Assembly: GCF_905372335.1 (NCBI RefSeq)
Contig: NZ_CAJPOU010000030.1
Location: 1 to 20,247, forward strand
From: Streptococcus sp. A12
GTDB lineage: Bacteria > Bacillota > Bacilli > Lactobacillales > Streptococcaceae
Direction: 5' to 3'
Length of the DNA stretch: 20,247 nucleotides
Shown: positions 1-6,989 of the stretch, in pieces
Numbering within the stretch: the stretch's first letter is position 1
Layout: each line of letters begins with the position of its first letter
Notes under the pieces: model-generated
Seen by the model: the letters and a program-made list of their open reading frames with translations, nothing else
Told to the model about the DNA's origin: nothing
Databases searched by the model: none
Translations under genes and position numbers: made by a program

Positions 1-101
1 ACTCTGAGAAGTGCAGGACAAAAAAGCCTGCAACATCCATGAGCTTTGACCATCACTTCTATTGCTTTTATTATTGTAGCAAATTGAGAAAATTTGTCAA
101 T

Positions 102-1223
102 TTAAATATACTGACAAACTTTACCATCTCGGTAAGCATTGTCAATTAAGCCGCCACCGAGACACTCTTCACCATCGTAAAAGACAACAGCCTGACCTGG
201 CGTAATAGCACGTTGAGATTCTGCAAAAATTACCTCAGCCTTGTCACCCTTGACATGAACCGTCACTTTGGAATCTGGCTGGCGATAGCGGAACTTGGCT
301 GTACACTCTAGTGTAAACTCTTCCGGCATATCCCGTGTAAAGTGAACTTGACTAGCTTGTAAACTTGTTGACATGAGTGCTTCATGATAGAATCCTTGAC
401 CGACATACAGAATATTTTGACTCAGATCTTTACCAACGACAAACCAAGGAGCATTGTCCCCACCTTGTTGGCCACCAATTCCAAGACCACCTCGCTGACC
501 GATTGTGTAATACATCAAACCTGAATGTTCGCCCATATCCCGTCCATCTACGGTCATCATTCGGCCTGGTTGGGCAGGAAGGTAGTTCCCTAGAAACTCT
601 TTGAAATTCTTTTCTCCGATAAAGCAGATCCCAGTGGAATCTTTCTTTTTAGCTGTTGCCAATCCAGCCTCTTCAGCCAACCGGCGAACCTCAGGTTTTT
701 CCAAATGTCCCAACGGGAACATAGTTTTTTGAAGTTGTTCTTGTGACAACTGGCTTAGGAAATAAGTTTGATCCTTCCCGTTGTCAACACCGCGTAGCAT
801 ATGAACAATGCCATCCTCATCACGCGCCACACGCGCATAGTGACCCGTGGCTACATAATCGGCACCAAGTGTCATGGCATAATCTAAGAAGGCCTTAAAT
901 TTGATTTCCTTATTACACATGACATCCGGATTTGGTGTCCGGCCTGCACGATATTCTGCAAGGAAATATTCAAAGACACGATCCCAGTATTCTTTCTCAA
1001 AGTTGACAGAATAGTAAGGTATGCCAATTTGATCTGCAACCGCTGCTACATCTTTGTAATCTTCTGTAGCTGTACAGACGCCATTTTCGTCTGTGTCGTC
1101 CCAGTTTTTCATGAAGATGCCGATGACATCGTAACCCTGTTGCTTTAATAATAAAGCTGTTACAGATGAATCAACACCACCACTCATACCAACAACAACA
1201 CGTGTTTTCGAGTTATCACTCAT
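102..1223 (-). CDS. mnmA: tRNA-specific 2-thiouridylase MnmA
   Basis: This enzyme thiolates the wobble uridine (U34) of tRNA-Lys, tRNA-Glu and tRNA-Gln in the cytoplasm, using ATP and sulphur relayed from a cysteine desulphurase. The PP-loop ATP motif GMSGGVDSS is at residues 12-20. The two catalytic cysteines of the family are present: Cys103 in NPDVMCNKEIKF and Cys200 in the GICFIG motif. At 373 residues it has the usual family length. The ATG start is preceded by GGGAGAAA at a good distance. The gene reads leftward from its own promoter (1305-1333) after a leader of roughly 75 nt that contains a direct repeat. No strong terminator is visible in the 101 bases left of the stop codon, so transcription may continue out of the window. 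The identification is firm. Confidence 0.97.
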   Translation of the reverse strand: MSDNSKTRVVVGMSGGVDSSVTALLLKQQGYDVIGIFMKNWDDTDENGVCTATEDYKDVAAVADQIGIPYYSVNFEKEYWDRVFEYFLAEYRAGRTPNPDVMCNKEIKFKAFLDYAMTLGADYVATGHYARVARDEDGIVHMLRGVDNGKDQTYFLSQLSQEQLQKTMFPLGHLEKPEVRRLAEEAGLATAKKKDSTGICFIGEKNFKEFLGNYLPAQPGRMMTVDGRDMGEHSGLMYYTIGQRGGLGIGGQQGGDNAPWFVVGKDLSQNILYVGQGFYHEALMSTSLQASQVHFTRDMPEEFTLECTAKFRYRQPDSKVTVHVKGDKAEVIFAESQRAITPGQAVVFYDGEECLGGGLIDNAYRDGKVCQYI

Positions 1224-1249
1224 AGATTTCTCCCATCTTTTCGTTTCTC

Positions 1250-1290
1250 ACGATTGAAGGTCGTGGTTTGCTTCAACGATTGAAGGTCGT
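1250..1290. repeat. 15-bp direct repeat in the mnmA leader
   Basis: The sequence ACGATTGAAGGTCGT occurs twice without change, at 1250-1264 and 1276-1290 (26-bp period, 11-bp spacer). Both copies lie between the predicted mnmA -10 and its start codon, so they would be transcribed in the 5' leader. Part of the spacer plus copy 2 forms a hairpin, CTTCAA-CGA-TTGAAG (1271-1285). The repeat is seen directly; any role is unknown. Confidence 0.8.
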
Positions 1291-1304
1291 TTTGAGCATT
1301 ATCA

Positions 1305-1333
1305 ATTGTAACACGCTTTATAGTAGAAAACAA
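1305..1333 (-). promoter_or_regulatory. Predicted promoter of mnmA
   Basis: On the minus strand there is TTGTTT (1333-1328), a 17-nt spacer, then TACAAT (1310-1305) preceded by TGT, i.e. an extended -10. It is placed to start an approximately 75-nt leader before the mnmA ATG. This is inferred from the motif match only. Confidence 0.55.
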
Positions 1334-1391
1334 GCATCTTGCCATTCTTCTTATTGGCTATTGTATCTATATGTTTACAAGTCTGTAAATC

Positions 1392-1419
1392 AAAAAAGAG
1401 TCCAATTGCTGAACTCTTT
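1392..1419 (-). terminator. Terminator after the first LysM gene
   Basis: On the minus strand a 9-bp stem (AAAGAGTTC pairing with GGACTCTTT, one U-G wobble) with a 7-nt loop is followed by six T. It begins 9 bases past the stop codon of the LysM gene at 1428-1970. Confidence 0.8.
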
Positions 1420-1427
1420 CATCTACT

Positions 1428-1970
1428 TTAATACCAGCCATTAGCCAACCAGAAGTTTTTAGCCGCCGACCATGATCCATATCGATTGATAACATATTGA
1501 TTGGCTACTTTTTCCTGGTTTTCTGGTGACAAGTCACCGTTTAAATAAGAAAGCGATAACTGGTAACGACCATAGTATTGGCCATTTTGTGCTGTATAAC
1601 TGCCACTTGATTCTTTCTGGGCAATCCATTCTTTAGCCGCTGCATTTTCGGCACTTAAGCCATCTGAAGCGGATACCGTAGTTGTTGCTTGTCCAGTATT
1701 AGCTTTACTAGTGGTAGCTTGCTCTGTAGTATTAGTTGTTGCCTTCTCATCTTCAATCTCTAAAACTTGACCAACTGTAATGAGGTTAACATTGCTAATC
1801 TTATTTTTCTTAGCAATCGCATCAACCGTTGTATTCTTCTCTCTAGCAATAGCTGATAAGGTATCACCTGACTTTACAGTGTAAGATTCTGCACTGGCAA
1901 GGACGGGAATAAACATTCCAGATAATAAGCTCAGTCCGATTACACGTTTTACAAATATTTTTTTATTCAT
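1428..1970 (-). CDS. Secreted LysM protein with Apf/transglycosylase-like C-terminus
   Basis: The product is predicted to be exported and to bind, and possibly cut, peptidoglycan. The 180 residues divide into a signal peptide (1-27, cleavage after ASA), one LysM module (about 30-72, with SYTVKSGDTLSAIA), a Thr/Ala-rich linker (about 73-105) and a C-terminal domain (about 106-180) ending RYGSWSAAKNFWLANGWY. That ending resembles the C-terminus of lactobacillar aggregation-promoting factors and related lysozyme-like proteins. Glu120 in AQKESSGSY is the likely catalytic acid. The start has a strong AAAGGAG site. The gene is alone, with its own terminator, and shares its upstream architecture with the second LysM gene (4550-5188). 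The fold and export are well supported; the enzymatic activity is inferred. Confidence 0.88.
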   Translation of the reverse strand: MNKKIFVKRVIGLSLLSGMFIPVLASAESYTVKSGDTLSAIAREKNTTVDAIAKKNKISNVNLITVGQVLEIEDEKATTNTTEQATTSKANTGQATTTVSASDGLSAENAAAKEWIAQKESSGSYTAQNGQYYGRYQLSLSYLNGDLSPENQEKVANQYVINRYGSWSAAKNFWLANGWY

Positions 1971-2000
1971 GGTTTTACACTCCTTTTCTGTATGTTCTTT

Positions 2001-2058
2001 ATCTTACAGAAGAAATGTTTCAGAAACTTTATGAAATCACGTCAAATGTTTCAATAAT
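2001..2058 (-). promoter_or_regulatory. Promoter region of LysM gene 1 with repeated GTTTCA elements
   Basis: Reading on the minus strand, a -10-like TAAGAT (2006-2001) has no recognisable -35. Upstream of it AAATGTTTCA occurs twice on the plus strand, at 2013-2022 and 2044-2053, 31 bp apart (about three helical turns). The same elements sit at the same distances in front of the other LysM gene (5218-5275). This looks like an activator-dependent promoter. In pneumococcus, LysM genes of this type belong to the WalR (VicR) regulon, but the half-sites here do not match TGTWAH-N5-TGTWAH exactly. Confidence 0.5.
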
Positions 2059-2096
2059 ATGTTAGTAAGAATAAAAAACACCTTAAATAAACTAGT

Positions 2097-2113
2097 TTTA
2101 AGTATCTTTTAAG
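2097..2113 (+). promoter_or_regulatory. CiaR-type direct repeat TTTAAG-N5-TTTAAG
   Basis: The two hexamers at 2097-2102 and 2108-2113 match exactly the published binding repeat of the streptococcal response regulator CiaR, including the 5-base spacer. An inverted copy, CTTAAA, lies at 2082-2087. The site sits between the divergent LysM gene 1 and sdaAB, about 50 bp upstream of the clear sdaAB -10. Which transcript it controls is not evident: a weak TTAAAT/TAAATA -10 follows at 2134-2140. Confidence 0.6.
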
Positions 2114-2161
2114 GTTAAAACAAAATTTCCCTCTTAAATAGAAGAAAACATGCCCTAGATT

Positions 2162-2170
2162 TGTTATAAT
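2162..2170 (+). promoter_or_regulatory. Extended -10 promoter of the sdaAB operon
   Basis: TGT-TATAAT is a perfect extended -10, 30 bases before the sdaAB start codon. No good -35 is visible 17 bases upstream. Confidence 0.7.
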
Positions 2171-2200
2171 GAAAGAAAAGAAACCCTAAGGAGCTGACTG

Positions 2201-2872
2201 ATGAATTCGCTTAAATTCCAATCCGTCTTTGATATTATTGGACCAGTTATGATTGGACCTTCTAGTAGCCACACTGCTGGAGCTGTTCGTATTGGAAAAA
2301 TTGTCTCTTCAATTTTTGGAGAGGATCCAACAGAAGTTGAATTTCAGTTGTTTAATTCCTTTGCCAAAACCTATCGCGGCCACGGGACAGACTTGGCCCT
2401 TGTAGCTGGTATTTTGGGGATGGACACAGATGATCCAAGAATCCCCAATAGTCTTGAAATTGCTCATGAAAGAGGAATTCGAATCGTCTGGTCTATTCAA
2501 AAAGAGAGCAATGCTCCTCATCCAAATACGACGACTATCACGGTGAGAAATGAGCACAAAACCATCTCCGTTACAGGAATTTCCATTGGTGGGGGAAACA
2601 TACAAGTTACCGAGTTAAATGGCTTTGCAATTTCTCTAAACATGAACACCCCAACAATTATAATCGTTCACCAAGACGTTCCTGGAATGATTGCCCATGT
2701 GACAGAAGCCCTTTCCCGATATGATATCAATATCGCCCAAATGAACGTAACCCGTGAAAAAGCCGGCGAAAAGGCTATTATGATTATTGAAGTGGATTCT
2801 CGAAATTGTGACGAAGCTATTGAGTTAATCCGTCAAATTCCCCATTTACACAATGTGAATTTCTTTCAATAA
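2201..2872 (+). CDS. sdaAB: L-serine dehydratase, iron-sulphur dependent, beta subunit
   Basis: This is the small subunit of the two-chain L-serine ammonia-lyase, which converts L-serine to pyruvate and ammonia in the cytoplasm. Residues 20-30 carry the family motif PSSSHTAGAVR of the beta domain. The C-terminal third (about 149-220) is an ACT domain, which in this family takes part in substrate or allosteric binding. At 223 residues it has the normal length for the split Gram-positive enzyme. The ATG start follows AAGGAG. It is the first gene of an apparent operon with sdaAA (9-bp gap) and a HAD phosphatase, behind an extended -10 promoter and a CiaR-type repeat. The identification is firm. 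Confidence 0.96.
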   Translation: MNSLKFQSVFDIIGPVMIGPSSSHTAGAVRIGKIVSSIFGEDPTEVEFQLFNSFAKTYRGHGTDLALVAGILGMDTDDPRIPNSLEIAHERGIRIVWSIQKESNAPHPNTTTITVRNEHKTISVTGISIGGGNIQVTELNGFAISLNMNTPTIIIVHQDVPGMIAHVTEALSRYDINIAQMNVTREKAGEKAIMIIEVDSRNCDEAIELIRQIPHLHNVNFFQ

Positions 2873-2881
2873 GGAGACCCC

Positions 2882-3754
2882 ATGTTTTATTCCATTACCG
2901 AACTAGTTGAGCAAGCGACCCTCCACTATGAAGGAAATGTCGCAGAATTAATGATTGCAACTGAGTTTGAACTAACTGGTCGCGAGCGCGAAGAAGTTCT
3001 GACTCTTATGACACGAAACCTTGAGGTGATGAAAGAATCTGTTCATCTTGGACTCAATGACCAACTTTCTCGAAGTGGCTTGACTGGAGGAGATGCTACA
3101 AAATTGGATCGCTATATTCGATCTGGAAAAGCCCTCTCCGACTATACTGTCCTAACCGCAGCCAAAAATGCTATCGCTGTCAACGAACACAATGCAAAAA
3201 TGGGCTTGGTCTGTGCCACTCCAACAGCTGGATCAGCCGGTTGCTTACCTGCTGTTCTTACTTCAGCCATCGAGAAACTCCATTTAGATGAACACCAACA
3301 ATTGGAGTTCTTATTAGTAGCTGGAGCCTTTGGACTGGTTATTGCCAACAATGCATCGATTTCAGGAGCCGAGGGAGGCTGTCAAGCCGAAGTGGGTTCC
3401 GCGGCAGCCATGAGTGCAGCTGCCTTGACGTTGGCTGCTGGGGGAAGTCCTTTCCAAGCTAGTCAAGCCATTTGTTTCGTCATTAAAAATATGCTAGGCT
3501 TAATTTGTGATCCCGTTGCAGGACTGGTAGAGGTTCCTTGTGTCAAACGAAATGCTATGGGTGCAAGCTATGCCTATATTGCAGCAGATATGGCTCTGGC
3601 AGGAATTGAATCCAAAATCCCTGTTGATGAAGTCATCGATGCTATGTACCAGGTCGGATCAAGCCTACCAACTGCCTTTAGAGAAACGGCCGAAGGTGGT
3701 CTGGCAGCGACTCCAACTGGGAAACGCCTACAGCAAGAAATATTTGGAGACTAA
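2882..3754 (+). CDS. sdaAA: L-serine dehydratase, iron-sulphur dependent, alpha subunit
   Basis: This is the catalytic subunit that binds the oxygen-sensitive [4Fe-4S] cluster and pairs with SdaAB encoded just upstream. Cys167, Cys209 and Cys220 have exactly the C-x41-C-x10-C spacing expected of the cluster ligands. Further cysteines are at 111, 121 and 198. The glycine-rich TPTAGSAGCLPA and SGAEGGCQAEVGSA segments are typical of the family. At 290 residues it is full length. An AAGGAG site lies directly before the ATG, 9 bp after the sdaAB stop, so the two subunits should be made together. The enzyme feeds serine carbon into pyruvate. Confidence 0.96.
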   Translation: MFYSITELVEQATLHYEGNVAELMIATEFELTGREREEVLTLMTRNLEVMKESVHLGLNDQLSRSGLTGGDATKLDRYIRSGKALSDYTVLTAAKNAIAVNEHNAKMGLVCATPTAGSAGCLPAVLTSAIEKLHLDEHQQLEFLLVAGAFGLVIANNASISGAEGGCQAEVGSAAAMSAAALTLAAGGSPFQASQAICFVIKNMLGLICDPVAGLVEVPCVKRNAMGASYAYIAADMALAGIESKIPVDEVIDAMYQVGSSLPTAFRETAEGGLAATPTGKRLQQEIFGD

Positions 3755-3757
3755 TCT

Positions 3758-4384
3758 ATGAAGTACATATTTTTCGACTTGGATGGGACTTTAGTCGATA
3801 GTTCCCAAGGTATTGAGACCACCTTTCTACACACTTTTAAGGTGCTGGGAGTTCCTGCACCTGATAAAGAAACTATTCGAACCTTTATGGGTCCTCCACT
3901 CGAGGTTACGTTTACTAAACATGTCCCAAAAGAACTGGTCGCAAAAGCTGTAGAAATCTATCGCACCTATTACAAAGAAACCGGCCAACAACAAACCTAT
4001 CTCTACCCAGGTATCAAAGAACTCCTTCAGCAATTGAAGGAATTGGGTTATCACTTATTCATCACCACCTCTAAGAATCAGGAAGTGAGTCTCGAAATAG
4101 CCCATTCACTAGGAATTAGTGATTGCTTTGAAGAGATTTATGGTTCTATCCCAGGATCTATGCACAAAGCTGATATCATTCAGCGTGTACTGGTGGACCA
4201 TCAAATTCCAAAAGAGGAAGCTTGCATCGTTGGGGATACTAAATTTGATATTATTGGGGGAAAAACCATTGGTATTCACACAATAGCAGTCAGTTGGGGA
4301 TTTGCACCTCTAGAGCAATTAAAAGAGGAAACTCCCGATACCATCGTAGATTCCCCCCTAGCTTTACTCACTCATTTAAGTTAA
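3758..4384 (+). CDS. HAD-family hydrolase, phosphoglycolate phosphatase-like
   Basis: This is a cytoplasmic phosphatase of the haloacid dehalogenase superfamily with a helical cap (subfamily I), of the Gph/PpaX/YjjG type. Motif I is FDLDGTLVDSS, with nucleophile Asp7 and Asp9. Motif II is around FITTSKN (101-107), the motif III lysine is probably Lys137, and motif IV is VGDTKFD (Asp160, Asp164). The cap lies about residues 15-85. It is 208 residues long. Its ATG lies 3 bp past the sdaAA stop and its ribosome site (GGAGA) is inside the end of sdaAA, so it is translated from the serine dehydratase message. The substrate cannot be told from sequence; a link to serine or pyruvate metabolism is only suggested by the operon. 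Confidence 0.9.
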   Translation: MKYIFFDLDGTLVDSSQGIETTFLHTFKVLGVPAPDKETIRTFMGPPLEVTFTKHVPKELVAKAVEIYRTYYKETGQQQTYLYPGIKELLQQLKELGYHLFITTSKNQEVSLEIAHSLGISDCFEEIYGSIPGSMHKADIIQRVLVDHQIPKEEACIVGDTKFDIIGGKTIGIHTIAVSWGFAPLEQLKEETPDTIVDSPLALLTHLS

Positions 4385-4419
4385 TAAAAGAGGTTTACAA
4401 ATTTGTAAACCTCTTTTAT
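4384..4419. terminator. 36-bp perfect palindrome, terminator of the sda operon
   Basis: Positions 4384-4419 are a perfect inverted repeat (18 bp each side, arms AAAAGAGGTTTACAAA and its complement). It starts on the last base of the HAD gene's stop codon. T-rich ends on both strands make it a plausible bidirectional terminator. With no free loop bases it would fold with a loop of about 4 nt. Confidence 0.85.
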
Positions 4420-4520
4420 GTATAAAATCACGTATGGGTAAGAGCATCAATGGTTCACTAAGGTTGACTAACAAAGTCATTTTCTTTACAGCTCTTTCCA
4501 ATACTTGTCAAGATAAGAAA

Positions 4521-4550
4521 CAAAATAAAAAGAGGGTTTAACCTCTTTTT
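4521..4550 (-). terminator. Terminator of LysM gene 2
   Basis: On the minus strand, arms AAAAAGAGG and CCTCTTTTT (4542-4550 with 4527-4535) enclose a 6-nt loop and are followed by T-rich sequence. The first arm overlaps the stop codon of the gene by one base. Confidence 0.8.
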
Positions 4551-5188
4551 TAGTATCCCCAAGCTGAAAGCCCTTGGTTTGAATAGGCATTATAAGCTGC
4601 TTGGATTTGATCATCAACTGTAGCAGTTGAACCCCAACCTGGCATTGTTTGGAAAAGACCACTAGCTCCAGATGGATTTGCTGCGTTCACTTGACCATTT
4701 GATTCACGTGCAATAATGGCTTCCCAAGTTGATGCAGGAACTCCTGTCATTTCAGCCATACGAGCCGCTGCATAGGATCCAACTTCTCCAGCAGTATTCC
4801 CATTTGCAAGTACAATACCATTTCCAGAATTCGTAACAACAGGTGCTGCATTATAAGTGGCAGTAGTTGTTGTTTCTGCCACTACTTGATTTGTAGAAGC
4901 TTCGGCTGCTGGTTCTTGACTTACTGTGGCAGTATTTACTTTGTTGATCAATGATTTTGAACGTTCACCCAACTCAATAATTTGACCTGCATGGATCAAA
5001 TCTTGGTTGCTGATTTGATTCAATTCAACAAGTTTTTCGATAGTAGTGTTATTCTTAATCGCAATTTCTGATAAAGTATCACCATATTTTACTTCATATG
5101 TTTCAGCATTCACTACCACACCAGAAACAAAAAGTGAAAGAGCTGAGATAATAGAAGTTAATGTCCATTGGACTTTTTTTGTGTTCAT
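4550..5188 (-). CDS. Secreted LysM / lytic transglycosylase-like cell wall protein
   Basis: The product is an exported peptidoglycan-binding protein, probably a glycan-strand cleaving enzyme. Counting from the ATG at 5188 (212 residues), it has a signal peptide (1-28, VNA then ET), a LysM module (31-73), a Thr/Ala/Val-rich linker (about 74-130) and an SLT-like domain (about 131-212). That domain holds IIARESNGQ (likely catalytic Glu152) and GASGLFQTMPGWGS, and ends SAWGY. An in-frame TTG at 5191 precedes the ATG; AAAGGAG is 9 nt from the ATG and 6 from the TTG, so either could serve, with ATG preferred. S. pneumoniae carries a very similar LysM protein beside its sdaA genes, and LysM proteins of this kind are in its WalR regulon. 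Its terminator and promoter region make it monocistronic. Confidence 0.92.
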   Translation of the reverse strand: MNTKKVQWTLTSIISALSLFVSGVVVNAETYEVKYGDTLSEIAIKNNTTIEKLVELNQISNQDLIHAGQIIELGERSKSLINKVNTATVSQEPAAEASTNQVVAETTTTATYNAAPVVTNSGNGIVLANGNTAGEVGSYAAARMAEMTGVPASTWEAIIARESNGQVNAANPSGASGLFQTMPGWGSTATVDDQIQAAYNAYSNQGLSAWGY

Positions 5189-5217
5189 CAATACATTCTC
5201 CTTTCGAACATAATACT

Positions 5218-5275
5218 ATCTTACACATTAAATGTTACAGTTAGTTATATTTTATGTTACAAAGGTTACAAAATC
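5218..5275 (-). promoter_or_regulatory. Promoter region of LysM gene 2 with four GTTACA-like elements
   Basis: The minus-strand -10-like TAAGAT (5223-5218) lacks a -35. Behind it, plus-strand GTTACA occurs at 5234-5239, 5256-5261 and 5265-5270, with GTTATA at 5244-5249. These are TGTAAC on the coding strand, spaced 9-12 bp apart and so close to one helical turn. TGTAAC fits the WalR half-site TGTWAH, but the 11-bp period of the consensus is not met exactly. The block aligns without gaps to the region upstream of LysM gene 1. Confidence 0.55.
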
Positions 5276-5290
5276 ATGTATTTTTCATGC

Positions 5291-5315
5291 AAAAAACGCT
5301 ATAAATAGCGTTTTT
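5291..5315 (-). terminator. Terminator after ecfT
   Basis: An 11-bp stem (AAAAACGCTAT and its complement, 5292-5302 with 5305-5315) around two A, with T tracts on both sides, lies 45 bp past the ecfT stop. It separates the six-gene minus-strand block from the LysM gene 2 promoter. Confidence 0.85.
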
Positions 5316-5359
5316 CTTAATTTTTTTAGAAAAAATCCCCTATATGTAGTGGTGGTATT

Positions 5360-6154
5360 CTAATATTTCAACCAAAAAATGATAGCACCAACTGCCGCTA
5401 TAGACAGAATAGCTACACTATCTAAAACTTGCCATTTTAACTGCCTATATCGGCTTCTTCCCTCTCCACTTTTATAACCTCTTGCCTCCATGGCAATTGC
5501 AAGAGCATCTGCACGTTTAAAACTTGATGCAAACAAGGGAATTAAAATCGGTATAAATGAGCGAATCTTCTGAAGGAGATTCCCTTCTCCAAAATCAACC
5601 CCTCGGGCTCTCTGTGCATTCATAATGCGAATCGTATCATCCATTAGAGTGGGAACGAAACGAAGGCTCATAGACAACATGAGTCCAATTTCATGAGCAG
5701 GAACTTTGATGATTTTAAATGGAGTTAACAACTTTTCTACGGCATCTGCTAAGCTTAAGGGCGTTGTTGTCAGTGTTAAAATCGTTGAAAATACAACAAT
5801 GAGAATAAAACGACAAAAGATCACACCAGCTTGCGTAAGTCCTTTATCCGTTACAGTCAAAAAATAAAATTGAAATAATGTCTTACCGCCAGTCGTCGCA
5901 AACAACTGAAAGAGTGTGGTGAAAGCAATGATAAAGACCATCGATTTCAGGCCATTAATAAAAAAGCGGAAGGGGATCTTGGCACTCAAAATCAACGCAA
6001 AGGCCAACAAAAACAACAGGGCATTCGTCATCACATTATTAGCCCAAAACAAAATAATAATTAGTAAGAAAAGTCCTAGTAACTTTGCTCTTGGATCCAT
6101 ACGATGGAGAATGGAATTACCTGGTACATATCGTCCTAAAATCATACTATTCAT
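5360..6154 (-). CDS. ecfT: ECF transporter transmembrane (T) component EcfT
   Basis: This is the membrane scaffold of the group II energy-coupling factor transporter. It links the ATPases EcfA1/EcfA2 to interchangeable substrate-binding S components for vitamins or metals. Several hydrophobic helices are seen in the first half (LLGLFLLIIILFWANN, ALLFLLAFALILSA, SMVFIIAFTTLF, FILIVVFSTIL). The two cytosolic Ala-Arg-Gly coupling motifs are present in the C-terminal half (NAQRARGVDF and IAMEARGYK). I prefer ATG 6154 (264 residues). An in-frame TTG at 6160 would be only 4 nt from AAGGAG, while the ATG is 10 nt away. It overlaps the end of ecfA2 by 8 bp, suggesting translational coupling. No S component is encoded nearby. 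Confidence 0.95.
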   Translation of the reverse strand: MNSMILGRYVPGNSILHRMDPRAKLLGLFLLIIILFWANNVMTNALLFLLAFALILSAKIPFRFFINGLKSMVFIIAFTTLFQLFATTGGKTLFQFYFLTVTDKGLTQAGVIFCRFILIVVFSTILTLTTTPLSLADAVEKLLTPFKIIKVPAHEIGLMLSMSLRFVPTLMDDTIRIMNAQRARGVDFGEGNLLQKIRSFIPILIPLFASSFKRADALAIAMEARGYKSGEGRSRYRQLKWQVLDSVAILSIAAVGAIIFWLKY

Positions 6155-6989
6155 GTCCAATTAACTCCTTAAACTCCTGTAAAGTGATTGGTAAAGTTGG
6201 CAAAGAAAGTCCTTTTTGACGTAAGCGCCAAGCAAATTTCGTCACTTTCGGTACACCTAATTGTATGTTTTCTAATCCTTCTACATCCTGAAATACATCC
6301 CTTGGATGCCCAGACCTCACCATTCGTCCTTTTTCCAAAACATAAACAAGATTTGCGTATTCTGCCACATCTTCCATAGAATGACTAACAAGAACGATGG
6401 TCATCCCAGCTTGATGAAGTGACGCAAATAGCTTCATTAATTCCCGTCTACCTGACGGATCCAAACCAGCTGTCGGCTCGTCCAAGACCAAAATTTCAGG
6501 TTCCATCGCTAAAATGCCTGCAATAGCGACCCGTCTCATTTGCCCTCCAGACAATTCAAAGGGACTCCGTTCAAACAACTCTTCAGAAAGACCGACTAAG
6601 CGTAATTTTTCCTTAGCAATGCTCTCAGCTGACTCTTGGTCTACTCCAAAATTTTGAGGCCCAAATGCGACATCTTTTACAACAGTCTCAGCAAAGAGTT
6701 GACTTTCTGGAAATTGAAAGACGAGACCCACTTTTTTCCGAAGATCCTTTAGCTCCTTTTGAGAAGACTCAGAACTAATGCGCATATCATTCATTTGCAC
6801 TTCCCCTCGACTGGGCAAAAGCAAACCATTTAATAATTGAAGGATGGTTGATTTTCCACTTCCAGTATGCCCAATTAGAGCTGTATAAGAACCGCTTGGG
6901 ATTTCTATATTCACATCAAAAAGAGCCGCTCCTTCAAAAGGAGTACCTTCTTGATAGGTATAACTAAGCTGTTTTAAAGCAATTCCCAT
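6147..6989 (-). CDS. ecfA2: ECF transporter ATP-binding protein EcfA2
   Basis: This is one of the two ATPases that drive the ECF transporter, working as a heterodimer with EcfA1 at the cytoplasmic face of EcfT. It has Walker A GHTGSGKST (40-48), a Q-loop at FQFPESQ (Gln92), signature LSGGQ (146-150), Walker B EILVLDEP with catalytic Glu171, and the H-loop in VLVSHSMED. Length is 280 residues. The gene starts 16 bp inside the end of ecfA1 and its stop overlaps the start of ecfT, so the three are tightly coupled. Confidence 0.96.
   Translation of the reverse strand: MGIALKQLSYTYQEGTPFEGAALFDVNIEIPSGSYTALIGHTGSGKSTILQLLNGLLLPSRGEVQMNDMRISSESSQKELKDLRKKVGLVFQFPESQLFAETVVKDVAFGPQNFGVDQESAESIAKEKLRLVGLSEELFERSPFELSGGQMRRVAIAGILAMEPEILVLDEPTAGLDPSGRRELMKLFASLHQAGMTIVLVSHSMEDVAEYANLVYVLEKGRMVRSGHPRDVFQDVEGLENIQLGVPKVTKFAWRLRQKGLSLPTLPITLQEFKELIGHE

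Noticed and set aside
1..40. Open minus-strand reading frame from an ATG at 40 running off the window (MDVAGFFVLHFSE)
   Set aside because: Only 13 codons are visible, there is no good ribosome site, and the same bases include a weak GCAGG/CCTGC hairpin. It is too short to call.
1196..1205. AACACGTGTT palindrome within mnmA
   Set aside because: It shares CACGTG with parS but not the GTTTC/GAAAC arms; ten bases is unremarkable.
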